Shown piece by piece: positions 52,752 to 62,917 of a stretch of DNA of 64,000 nucleotides. Position numbers and translations under genes: made by a program. The DNA comes from CAVXXB01 sp963765585. Its GTDB lineage: Bacteria > Calditrichota > Calditrichia > JAJRVZ01. The stretch's first letter is position 1; every line of letters starts with the position of its first letter. The DNA is taken from NCBI GenBank assembly GCA_963765585.1, contig CAVXXB010000008.1, forward strand, positions 186,001 to 250,000, given 5' to 3'. The notes beneath the pieces are model-generated. The model was not told where the DNA came from. It saw nothing but the letters and a program-made list of their open reading frames with translations, and made no database searches.

Positions 52752-54598
52752 TTATCTGATCAGAATCATCTTTTTTACCGCCATATAGTCGCCAGCGACC
52801 AACTGGTAGTAATATATGCCGCTGGGAACCCGACTACCATCAAACCGATAGGAATATCTTCCTGGATTTTGGTCCTCTGAAACCACAGTGGTAATCTTTT
52901 CTCCAAGTAGATTATATATCGTCAGCACAGCGTTGCTTCCGACGGCCAATTGCCAATTGATTACTGTATTCGAATTAAAGGGGTTGGGATAATTTTGGGC
53001 CAAATGAAAGGTATTGCTGATTTGAGAAGATTCATCATTAATCAGGGTGGGAGATGTGATAATTTCGATCGATTTATTTTCCATCTCAATATCCGGGATG
53101 ACAAAATTTTTCTCATCCATCCATTTTTTAAAAAAGCGACGGTAGATCAGACGGGCATTAATTCTAATCTTTTCTGATTTAGCGGGCGCCCGGAAATAAT
53201 AATACGACGTATCGCTGGCAAAACTGGCAATACGATTGTCGGACAGGATATGAGTAGGGCGCCATGATGGTGCTGGCGAAATACCGTTACTATCTTCCAA
53301 TATTTTTGCAAATCCTTTGCCGCTCATCCCGGCATAATTCCCGGAGCCGTAGTCGCCCATGCCGCCCCATTCAGGTACCTTTTCACCATATATCTGTTCC
53401 AAAGTATCACCTTCATCGGTAACTGCTTTGATCAACAGCAATATATTTCTGGAAGGCCGTCCTGTGGGTACATGATGGCCGGTTTGATCATTATAAATAG
53501 TAACCATTGTTTTTACCGAGTCTCCATTTTGACTGGCAGACAAATTCATCGTTACCGAATTTGCCAGGATCTGCGGATCTCTGGAACCAGGCTGTAAATG
53601 CGAAGGCATCGTCAGCGGATTATGCGGACGGCCTCCTTTTTCCGGTTGGACAAAATAAGTAGAAATACCATCCGGTTTCATGTGACAGTCCTGACATTCG
53701 ATTTTCATGGTGCGATATGGACTGTCAAACCACTCCTGAAAGCAATTGTATGCTTCCGTTCCCCAGAATTGTCCCGTATGACAAGGGGCACAGTGATAGA
53801 CTCCGTACCAGTAAAAGCGAATAAGCGTCCGGTTCGGGTATATCTATATAAGGGCCAAAGAACACCTGTTGGCTTCCAAATGGCCGTAGTCAGCTCAATG
53901 GCCACCACACCCGGCATATCGGCCCCGTTACTTTCGTAGGTATTATTAATTTTATGACAGAAATCGCAGAAAACGCCATCACGGCTTACACCGGTTACAC
54001 TATTCGGGTCAATGTTAAATGGATCATTTACCGCGGCACCGGGAATATGACAGGCAGCGCAATTACCGCAGGAATCCGGATAATCAGTTTTATAACTATC
54101 ACCCGCTAGGCTGTTGCCGTCCTTATCCTGTCCATAATACATTGCCAGAAAGAATGGATTGGTGGCAGATTGGGAATGTGCATTATTTTGCCATTGGGAT
54201 ATTAATGTTGTGGTATGGCAATTGCCGCAGTTCTTTTCCTGGGTGGAGTCTGCTTCGTGTGAAAGCCATTGATAATCCGGATTATCTTCATCTGGCAGTA
54301 AATTCAGTCTGACAACCAGATCCGTATCCCCTGGTACTGCAAACATCTGCGCATTATAATAGCCACGATCCCAGGCAGAAATAACAACCGTATCCGCCGT
54401 ATTAATACCTTCCAGGATAAAATATCCGGATTCATCACTTCGTGTTGCGATACCCATGCCGTTTACCTGCACCAAAGCGTAAAAACATGGTTCAGAACCA
54501 TCGGTTACATATCCGGAAATGGAATACGGCTGCGAAAATACACTATTAAAAATAATGAAAAATATGAATAATGGAATCAGAAGCAGGTGTTTTTGCAT
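52752..54598 (-). pseudogene. Exported five-haem c-type cytochrome with sorting domain, two or more frameshifts
   Basis: Reading from 54598: signal peptide (LLLIPLFIFFIIFNSVFSQ), CarboxypepD_reg-like domain (ISGYVTDGSEPCFYALVQVN), then haem motifs CGNCH, CAACH and CDFCH. The frame changes twice between about 53890 and 53810; the corrected frames give FGPYIDIPEPDA, then YHCAPCHTGQFWGTEAYN and CQDCH. A beta-rich region and a T9SS-like sorting domain follow (NYPNPFNSNTVINWQL, SGIYYYQLVAGDYMAVKKM). Five CxxCH haems suggest extracellular electron transfer or a c554-like reductase. Corrected length about 615 residues. Confidence 0.8.
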
Positions 54599-55170
54599 TT
54601 TTCTTCCTCAAGAATTTGAGTCTGAGACGAGCAATAAATAAATATTTATTTTGCGTACTTAGCGTCTGCTCTCCGAACTTTGCGGTTAAAAATCTGTAAA
54701 TACCTGGTCAGGACAAGACAATTTATTCGTAAGGAGAATTGGTAATAGAACATAATTCTTGCTGTTTTACCAGCCAAACACCCGGATTATTACTTGAAAG
54801 GTATCGATTAAATATAAATGTTCAATAATGATTATCCTATAGAATTTTTAGTACAATACAAAAACTTGAATGCTAAGAAACCAGTGCCGAGTGCCGATTT
54901 CCAAGTTGCAAACAAGATAATCCAAATATTTCCCATTTTTACTTTTTTATTTTCCACACAAACTTATATATTTAAATATCGACGTTGGAATGAGATTCAA
55001 TTCACATAAAATAGTTATATCAGACTATCTCTGTGATGTACAGAAAGAGCATAGAGACGGGTTAAAAACAGGGAATGGTCAATGCTTAAAACCAAATTGA
55101 AATGCTTTGGTGAACAAATAACCAATAACGAATTACTAATTACATCAAGGCTATACCTTAAAGAGAAAAG
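54599..55170. other. Intergenic gap with two small heptamer arrays
   Basis: A CTTAGCGTCTGC / CTTTGCGG repeat fragment sits at 54658-54686. ACCAGTG, CCGAGTG, CCGATTT, CCAAGTT heptamers are at 54881-54910 and AACAAAT, AACCAAT, AACGAAT, TACTAAT at 55112-55145. A 63-codon reading frame at 54818 has no coding signature. The divergent promoters of the cytochrome and deacetylase-like genes must lie here, but I cannot place them. Confidence 0.6.
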
Positions 55171-57895
55171 ATGAAAAAGAACAAAATATTTGGAGTAATA
55201 ATATTATTTGCCATAATCTGCAGTCTTATTAGTCAGGCCATTTCTGCTGGAAAAGTATATCTGGTTATCGGTTCTGATACCGCCATTTGGTCGGGAATGA
55301 ATACCGCGCGATATAATAACACCTACGATCAATCACTTTATACGGATCCGCTGCGAAATGCGTTTACCGTGATGGATCCGGATTTTAGATCCCCGATGGT
55401 CGATTCCTACGGACAGCCAATGAAAATGACCTGGTGGATGATGGCCGGTAATATCTTTCGTTATTCCACAAATACAAATTTTCCGGTGCCTAATATCATG
55501 ACATTATATTTGATGAAAAAATATCATGGCGAAAATGTTCTGATAAACGGAGATGAACTCTCTTTACATTACCACACGTTTTTCTGGTCTGATTATGACC
55601 ATGATGGTATCTATTACTGGAATCAATCAAAAACATTTCTGGAGTCTTTAGAGGATTTTAAAGTAACTCTGGCACAATTTCTCATTGAAGAACAAGCCTT
55701 TCCGGTTTCATTTCGTAGCGGTTGGCATTACATGGATGACAACTGGCAAAATTACCTGGATGAGAGGGTTCTGCCATACTCTATGCATAACGACTATCCG
55801 GCGCGGAGAATGGAAGATCCCGAACCAATCGATAATATTTATGACTGGTCCCAGGCGCCATACCAATTTGTGCCTTATCATCCGGCAAAGGAGAATTACC
55901 AGGTTCCGGGCGATGGACCTGGCTGGCAGGTACGTTCGGCTTCTTTTTCTAAAACCCGCAGGTATGATTTAATGGATACGGTTTTTGCGGCTGCCCAAAA
56001 TGGTACGGATCAGGTGGCCTGCTTTTGGGCACATTTACCTGAAACTGATTTTCCGCAAAATATGCAAATGATCGATAGTCTGGCACATCGCTATGCGGAA
56101 AAATATCCCGATGTAAAATTTCAATATTGTACCGCGGTTGAAGCAATGCAGTTGTGGCGGGGTAGCACGGATTCAGAATCACCAAATCTACAATTTTCAG
56201 AAGAGAGAGTGGGAAGGGTGGTCTATTTTAATATCACCTCAGACGAAACCATCTTTCAACAACAACCATTTGTCGCTGTAAAAAATATATATGATGAATA
56301 TATTGTATTGGAATGCGAATCAACCGGGCAAAACCAATGGAAGACCATCCTGCCGGTTGTTCATAATACTTTGGCTATAGCAGCAGTGACTGTGTGCGAT
56401 ACCATGGGAAATCAAGCGATGGCTTTCCTGAATTATCTGCCGGATGTGGCATTTATTGATAATATCGATGACGGATATAATGAAATTCATGGTAGCTGGG
56501 CGACCTCGTCTGATTTTTCCTGGGGAACCGATTCACGCTACGCCACCTTAACTGAGAACGATTCAGCCACGGCAACATGGACATACCCCATATCTCAAAC
56601 AAGTTATTATAACATATTTATCCAATTTCCGGATATTGCGAACAGGGCGGAACAACTCACCTTCTTACTTTCACCGGGTGATCAACCATTAGACACGATA
56701 GTGACAAATGAACTACTTCCAGCGAAAAAATGGAATTATCTTGCGACAATACAAGCCTCCCAGGGTAGCCATATAACCGTAGAAATGAGTGCATCGGGAA
56801 TAAATCAATCCGGAAAACTGCTGGCTGCGGATGTTTTAAAGATCTCATCTTTAGTAAGAGAAAAAGATATTGAAATTGATGAAAATATGATTGATTTCGG
56901 TCCGGTTAGTGTCGAAGACAGTGCCGTGTATATCCTGAATATATCAAATCTTGGCATTGACGAATTACAAATATTAAATTTTAACTCTATTAGGGGACTG
57001 GTTACAACAGATATTCCAAGCCCTCTTATTATTCCGCCAATGTCAGACATAAAGATCCCGCTGTCGTTCATATCTTTAGAAAAAGGCAACCAGATCGATA
57101 CACTCAAAATTTATTCTGATGACCCTAAGGATCCACTCATAAAACTATTGGTATCTGCGGATGTAACAAACTATTTCCATTCAATAGATAATGAAGAGAT
57201 CGACCAATATGAAGAATTCGGTAGTCGGCATACCAGTGTGGCTACCATTTATGGCCCTACCAGCCGTTATTCATATCTAAACACGACACCCCTTGCTTCG
57301 GCCCGCTTTTATACCACCTTGGCAAAAAGTGGTACGTATGAAATACTTGAAATTGTTCCATCGACTGTCAATTCCACAAATGATGCATTATATGAAGTGT
57401 ACATTGCCGGTGAGCTGAAAGGCATCGTACCATATTGATCAAAACCAGGGTAGTGGAAGCTGGGTATCTCTGGGAAGCTTATTTCTTCCGGCCGATACGG
57501 AAATCGAGTTGTGGATAAAGGATACCGGAAACAGTACTGCGGGCGCGGTGATCCGTACCGATGCGGTACGTTTTCAGCTGATCGATGAAAATACAGGACT
57601 TGAGGCAACAAATTCTGCAGAGCAAGTCTATACATTCCAGCTGGATCAAAACTATCCAAATCCTTTCAATCCGGTAACAGCCATCGGCTACCGGCTGGCG
57701 GCGGTCAGCCAGGTTGATCTGGGTATTTATAATATTCTTGGACAACGCGTTGCCACTCTGGTATCTGAGCAACAGAATGCCGGAAGTTATCAGGTTGAGT
57801 GGGATGCCGGCAGGACCAGGCGAGCGGCGTCTACTACTTACCAGCTGATTGCCGGCGAATACAGAGATGTGAAGAAGATGATTTTGTTGAAATAG
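55171..57895 (+). pseudogene. Large exported polysaccharide-deacetylase-like protein with sorting domain, frameshifted
   Basis: About 905 residues after correction. Signal peptide 1-26. Residues about 28-340 resemble a deacetylase-like barrel (VYLVIGSDTAIWSG, NGDELSLHYHTFFWSDYDHD, SFRSGWHYMDD), a weak call. Then a golvesin/CBM-like domain (about 425-560, SSDFSWGTDSRYATL), an ASH-type domain (about 570-670, IDFGPVSVEDSAVYILNISN), a second golvesin-like domain, and a sorting domain (NYPNPFNPVTAIGYRL). Frame is lost near 57436 and again, by two compensating indels, in 57810-57843, where an expected ASGVYYYQ is garbled. Probably acts on an extracellular glycan. Confidence 0.72.
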
Positions 57896-58380
57896 TTCGT
57901 GCTACTAATGAAAATAAAATTTGACAGGATAACAGGATACGGGATATTCTAATTATTAAAAAATAACAGCAATTTTCCTATTTAAAACTAATAATAGCAA
58001 CGAATTATACAAAAAATAAATCATAAAATTCCGGTGATCCTGTCTATAAAATAAATTCTTTGTTTCATTTGATATAAATTATATGTGATACTTGAGATAA
58101 ATAAATTAACTTCATGCAAAATAATAAGCCTAAATCATAAACGATTTGGTCATTGAATACTAACTATCCTCAAGCCGGTGCCGAACACCTGGTGCCTGGT
58201 GACAACTCATCAATTTCCATTTAGATAATATAAACACAACACATGTAGAATTATGTTAAATTTTGTTTGTATTTCTATGTGATTTGTTTATATTTACCAC
58301 ACTATAACCTCCTCCTGTATTAGTCTGAAACTGAACCTGCATTTAAACACAAACATTTTAATATTAAAATAACTTCTGAT
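57896..58380. other. Intergenic gap with heptamer traces
   Basis: AT-rich. ACAGGAT-type units lie at 57919-57945; CCGGTGC, CGAACAC, CTGGTGC, CTGGTGA, CAACTCA, TCAATTT heptamers lie at 58172-58215. No gene, RNA or clear promoter seen. Confidence 0.6.
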
Positions 58381-58670
58381 ATGAAATCTGTCATTGTATT
58401 TTGTATAATATCATGTTTCATTCCGCTCTTTGCCCAAATAAATTCTCCATATAATAACAATATTCAATTTGACCATCTATCAGTGAAAAACGGACTTGCG
58501 GACAATAATACCTATAGTGTTATTCAGGATACTCATGGTATTATCTAAATCGGAAACTATGGTGGAATTAACAGGTGAAATTTATGAGACATAAAAAGTT
58601 CAAAAAAATTTTACCACCCTGTTTCCAATAATAAAATAGATTTGAGGTTAATAAAGATCGGAAAAATATA
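58381..58670 (+). pseudogene. Remnant N-terminus of a hybrid two-component system protein
   Basis: Starts ATG with a signal peptide (VIVFCIISCFIPLFAQ) and the first propeller blade FDHLSVKNGLADNNTYSVIQD, the hallmark opening of HTCS sensors. The next blade should read GIIWIGTYGG; here the Trp codon is TAA (58546-58548), and a TGA follows at 58576. Weak similarity fades by about 58670 (FYHPVSNNKIDL). Only about 95 codons remain of a gene that should have about 1,350. It sits directly before the intact paralogue. Confidence 0.82.
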
Positions 58671-58676
58671 ATTATT

Positions 58677-61600
58677 ATGAAATTGTCTAAATCTGCCGCT
58701 CTATTCACGATTTTGACATTATTTGGTTCATTTGATCTTTTTGCTCAGACCCATGGCCTGAATTTAAAACATCTGAATATCAAAGACGGGCTTCCGGGAG
58801 AGTATGTATATGCCATTTGCCAGGACCACAATGGATTTATTTGGTTTGGACCGAATGGTGGTCTTTGTCGTTATGATGGATATTCAATAAAATCATTCAA
58901 AAACAATTCCCCCGAAGCAAAAGATCGTTCTCATTCAAATATAAGATGTTTTATCGAAGATTCAGCGCAAGCTTTATGGATAGGTACGAGTGGTGGAGGA
59001 TTACAGTATTTTGACCTTAAATCCCAAAAGTATATCCATGTTGAATACGATTCAATTGCAAAAATAAGTTATAATCTGGCTTATATAACAGCTATTTGTA
59101 AAGATCAGCATAATCAAATTTGGCTGGGAACAAGCGGAGATGGGCTGTTCCTGGCAAGAACTGATACAGATTCAGGAGAAGTGTCTGTAAAAATTATAAA
59201 TTGTTATAAATCTGATGGTCAGGATTCTCTAAAGATCGCCGGCAATTGGATTAATGCAATTACAGAAGATATATATGGCAACATCTGGATCGGTACCGCG
59301 AGTGGTTTATCATGTTTACACAAAAAAGCAGCAGGAAAATACAATATCACTAATTATAAGCATGAATCCACTAATGAAAATAGTCTTAGTTCAGACCTTA
59401 TTCGACACATTACAATTGATGATAAATCCAATTTAGTAATCGGAACCTTTGGGGGAGGAATTAATTATTTAAATACCCATGATGGTACATTCCGGCATTT
59501 CAAAAATAATAGGAACGATATTACGTCACTCAGCAGTGATTTAATCACCAGTGTTCATATTGATAAAATAAAAAAAAATATTGTCTGGGCAGGAACTCGT
59601 TCTGCCGGATTTAATCGTTTAGACTTATCAAGTGGAAAATGTACTCGCTACCAGAATGAAAATGCATCAGCCACAGAAATTGGAATAGTCGCCATTTACC
59701 AGGACAGGCAAGGTACAATCTGGCTTGGTACATGGGGAAATGGCATAAGCTTCTTTAATCCATATCTCTGCAAATTTAAAGTATATGCAGAAGATCAAAA
59801 TCTTCAGGGAGGGCTATCTAACGCTGATATACACAATTTTTATCAACCTGTCGAGACCATAGGGAAATCACTCTGGCTATCAGCCGGAGGAAGTGGGCTA
59901 TTTGAATTAGATAGAACCACAGATAAATATCAATGTTTTACATATAAACCAGGCCATCCTGATGAAATAATACAAAATATTTTCACTGTAATGACCGGGG
60001 AAAATATACAAAATAGAAACGATAATTCACTTCTTTGGCTTGGTACTTTTGGATATGGATTAAAATGGTTTGATTTGGAGAATAAAAAATACCTGGATCA
60101 GCCTTTTCCTTCGCATCCACTATTGAAGGATATAAAGGGATTAATTCGTGACATTTATCTGGATTTTGATCGTGGCAGGAAATGGGTATGGGTAGCCTCA
60201 GAGGGCAGGGGGCTTTATATTTATGATTTTGTAAAAAAAGACTTAAAGAACCTCCGGCGAAATATAAACGATAGCAATTCTCTTCCGGATAATGAGGTGA
60301 ATGACATACTCAGAGACAAAAATGATCAATTTTGGCTGGCGACCAACCACCATGGAATTGCCGTAATTGATCCTGAAACCTTTCAAATAAAAACATATAT
60401 GAAAGATTCCAACGATTCAACAAGTCTTAGTGATTCCTGGATACACGAGATTTATGAAAGCAGCAAGGGGGTAATTTGGGTGTGTTCATATTCAGGTTTA
60501 AACCGATATCGGCCTGAAACAGATGATTTTAAAAGATATCATATTTCAAATACATATCCGGATAATTTGATGGTGGGAATTCTTGAAGAGAGTAATCAAA
60601 ACTTGTGGATTTGCACCAGGGGCAATATTTTAAAGTTTGATATACAAGACGAAACCTTCGAAAAGTATGATCATTCAGATGGTATTCCAACCTCTAATTT
60701 CCTGAGTAACTCATATTATAAATCACCTGATGGGGAATTGTTTTTTGGTGGAATTGGTGGATATTTCTCCTTTTATCCCGATTCAATAAAAATGAATAAG
60801 TATCCTCCAAATGTGGTTCTGACTGAGTTGAAAATAAACAATCAATCAGTTATGCCTGGCGACAGACCCTTTCTACCGTTTGATTTACCATATATCAGGG
60901 AGATCAATCTGCCTTATTCGCATAACTCTTGTACCTTTGAATTCTCTGCTTTGGACTATCTGAATCCTCAGAAAAATCAATATAGATTTAAAATGGAAGG
61001 TGTCAATCCAGATTGGATAGATACAGATGCCAGCCACAGATATGCATCTTACACACAACTTTCACCCGGTGAGTATACCTTTAAAGTGAGAGGAACAAAC
61101 AATGACGGGGTATGGAATGCATCTGCTACATCAATTACAATTAATATAATTCCCCCCTGGTATCGCACTGACCTCGCATATGTAATTTATATTCTGTGTG
61201 GGGCATTCCTGGTTGCATTAATATGGAAAACTCAGGTAAATCGACTGCGTAAGCAACACCAGATCGAATTGCAACTTGTTGAAAGCGATAAATTGAAAGA
61301 GTTAGATCAGGTAAAATCCCGATTTTTCTCCAATATTTCCCATGAATTTCGCACACCACTTACCTTGATTGAGGGCCCGGTAAAACAACTGCTAAGGGGT
61401 GAATTTCAGGGCAATGTCAAAGAAGCCTACAAGTTAGTTATTAAAAACACCCGACGATTGCTCAATCTTGTCAATCAACTGCTCGATCTCTCAAAACTCG
61501 AAGCCGGGCGTCTGAAATTACAGGTAACCAGGCAAAATATCGTTCCGCTTTTGAGTGGATTGGTGCAATCGTTTGAATCTTTAGCCCGGAGAAAGAATAT

Positions 61601-62873
61601 AGAATATGTATTCAACAAACCCGAAAACGATATTGAATTGTACATAGATACAGAGAAATTTGAGAAAATTATCATCAATTTGCTGTCCAATGCCTTTAAA
61701 TTTACACCCGATGAAGGCAAGATTACGGTGAATGTTAATGATACGCCTGGCCAGCAAACAGATCCCAATTTTCTTGAAATAAGTATTCATAATACAGGCA
61801 GTTATTTAACTCCCGATCAGAGGGAACACATCTTCGACCGGTTTTATCAGGCCAGTGACGCACATAAAGAACATCTTGATGGTAGTGGAATCGGGCTGGC
61901 ATTAGTCCGGGAATTGATGGAACTGCACCATGGCAAGATCGATGTACAAAGCAGCAGGGAAGGTGGTACCACGTTTTCCATATTCTTTCCAAAGGGTAAA
62001 ACATACTTTGAAAAGGATGAGATTTCAGAAACTATGTCAAAAGGATTAGATGTAATAAATGTGCCTATTGAAGTTGATGAAAATGAGTCCACACACCACA
62101 CGCCAATTGTCGAAAGTCTTTCCAAACAAAAAGTACTCATAGTAGAAGATAATGCGGATGTCCGGGCATATATTACCAGCATCATACATGACTATAACAT
62201 TCTTGAGGCGTGTAATGGCGAAGAAGGACTGCAAATTGCACTCAGAAAGAATCCGGATCTGATTATTACGGATGTAATGATGCCCGGAATGGATGGCATG
62301 GAATTATGCCGTTTGCTTAAAGAGGATTTAGAGATATCCCATATACCGGTTATCATGCTCACGGCACGGGCCGATCTTGATGATAAACTGGAAGGACTTG
62401 AACTCGGCGCCGATGATTATATCGCAAAACCATTTGAAGCACGTGAACTGAGAATACGGGTTAGAAATGTGCTGGATCAAAGTCAGCGATTACGAAACCG
62501 ATTCTCAAATAATCATTCCGTAAGTGCCGGGGAAATTACGGCAACCTCGGTGGACGAAAAATTTATGCAAAAGTTATTGGATACAATCGAACAGGAAATG
62601 AGCCGTCCGGATTTACGCATTAAAGAACTTGCCGCCGAAATGAATATGAGCCGGGCTTCCCTGAACCGTAAGATCAAAGCATTAACCAATCAATCGCCAG
62701 GGATTATGTTGCGGTTGATTCGGTTGCGAAAAGCCAAGAAGTTACTTCAGGCCGGATTTGGCAATGTCACGGAAGTGGCCTACGAAGTCGGTTATCAGTC
62801 CATCAGTTATTTTTCCCGCCTTTACTTAAAACATTTCGGGCTACATCCTTCAGATGAAATTAACCATGGATAA
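58677..62873 (+). CDS. Hybrid two-component system regulator (Reg_prop, HisKA, REC, AraC)
   Basis: 1,398 residues, complete. Signal peptide 1-22; Reg_prop beta-propeller blades to about 700 (repeated WIGT/WLGT.GGG turns); Y_Y_Y domain about 745-830; membrane helix about 834-852; HisKA with His889 (FFSNISHEFRTPL); HATPase_c with LLSNAFKFTPDEG and GSGIGLALVREL; receiver with Asp1199 (IITDVMMPG); C-terminal AraC helix-turn-helix (about 1290-1395, YEVGYQSISYFSRLYLKHFG). All phosphotransfer residues are present. HTCS proteins sense glycans in the periplasm and activate polysaccharide-use genes; the target here is unknown but may include the deacetylase-like gene upstream. Confidence 0.93.
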   Translation: MKLSKSAALFTILTLFGSFDLFAQTHGLNLKHLNIKDGLPGEYVYAICQDHNGFIWFGPNGGLCRYDGYSIKSFKNNSPEAKDRSHSNIRCFIEDSAQALWIGTSGGGLQYFDLKSQKYIHVEYDSIAKISYNLAYITAICKDQHNQIWLGTSGDGLFLARTDTDSGEVSVKIINCYKSDGQDSLKIAGNWINAITEDIYGNIWIGTASGLSCLHKKAAGKYNITNYKHESTNENSLSSDLIRHITIDDKSNLVIGTFGGGINYLNTHDGTFRHFKNNRNDITSLSSDLITSVHIDKIKKNIVWAGTRSAGFNRLDLSSGKCTRYQNENASATEIGIVAIYQDRQGTIWLGTWGNGISFFNPYLCKFKVYAEDQNLQGGLSNADIHNFYQPVETIGKSLWLSAGGSGLFELDRTTDKYQCFTYKPGHPDEIIQNIFTVMTGENIQNRNDNSLLWLGTFGYGLKWFDLENKKYLDQPFPSHPLLKDIKGLIRDIYLDFDRGRKWVWVASEGRGLYIYDFVKKDLKNLRRNINDSNSLPDNEVNDILRDKNDQFWLATNHHGIAVIDPETFQIKTYMKDSNDSTSLSDSWIHEIYESSKGVIWVCSYSGLNRYRPETDDFKRYHISNTYPDNLMVGILEESNQNLWICTRGNILKFDIQDETFEKYDHSDGIPTSNFLSNSYYKSPDGELFFGGIGGYFSFYPDSIKMNKYPPNVVLTELKINNQSVMPGDRPFLPFDLPYIREINLPYSHNSCTFEFSALDYLNPQKNQYRFKMEGVNPDWIDTDASHRYASYTQLSPGEYTFKVRGTNNDGVWNASATSITINIIPPWYRTDLAYVIYILCGAFLVALIWKTQVNRLRKQHQIELQLVESDKLKELDQVKSRFFSNISHEFRTPLTLIEGPVKQLLRGEFQGNVKEAYKLVIKNTRRLLNLVNQLLDLSKLEAGRLKLQVTRQNIVPLLSGLVQSFESLARRKNIEYVFNKPENDIELYIDTEKFEKIIINLLSNAFKFTPDEGKITVNVNDTPGQQTDPNFLEISIHNTGSYLTPDQREHIFDRFYQASDAHKEHLDGSGIGLALVRELMELHHGKIDVQSSREGGTTFSIFFPKGKTYFEKDEISETMSKGLDVINVPIEVDENESTHHTPIVESLSKQKVLIVEDNADVRAYITSIIHDYNILEACNGEEGLQIALRKNPDLIITDVMMPGMDGMELCRLLKEDLEISHIPVIMLTARADLDDKLEGLELGADDYIAKPFEARELRIRVRNVLDQSQRLRNRFSNNHSVSAGEITATSVDEKFMQKLLDTIEQEMSRPDLRIKELAAEMNMSRASLNRKIKALTNQSPGIMLRLIRLRKAKKLLQAGFGNVTEVAYEVGYQSISYFSRLYLKHFGLHPSDEINHG

Positions 62874-62917
62874 TATGGTTCTGACATGATGATTTTTAAT
62901 ACAGGGATAATTGATTA

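Noticed and set aside
54818..55009. 63-codon reading frame after the cytochrome gene
   Set aside because: No Shine-Dalgarno, no recognisable domain, and it includes a heptamer array in its middle.
61141..62234. Several minus-strand reading frames opposite the intact HTCS gene
   Set aside because: They are shadows of a well-conserved plus-strand kinase/receiver coding region and have no start signals.
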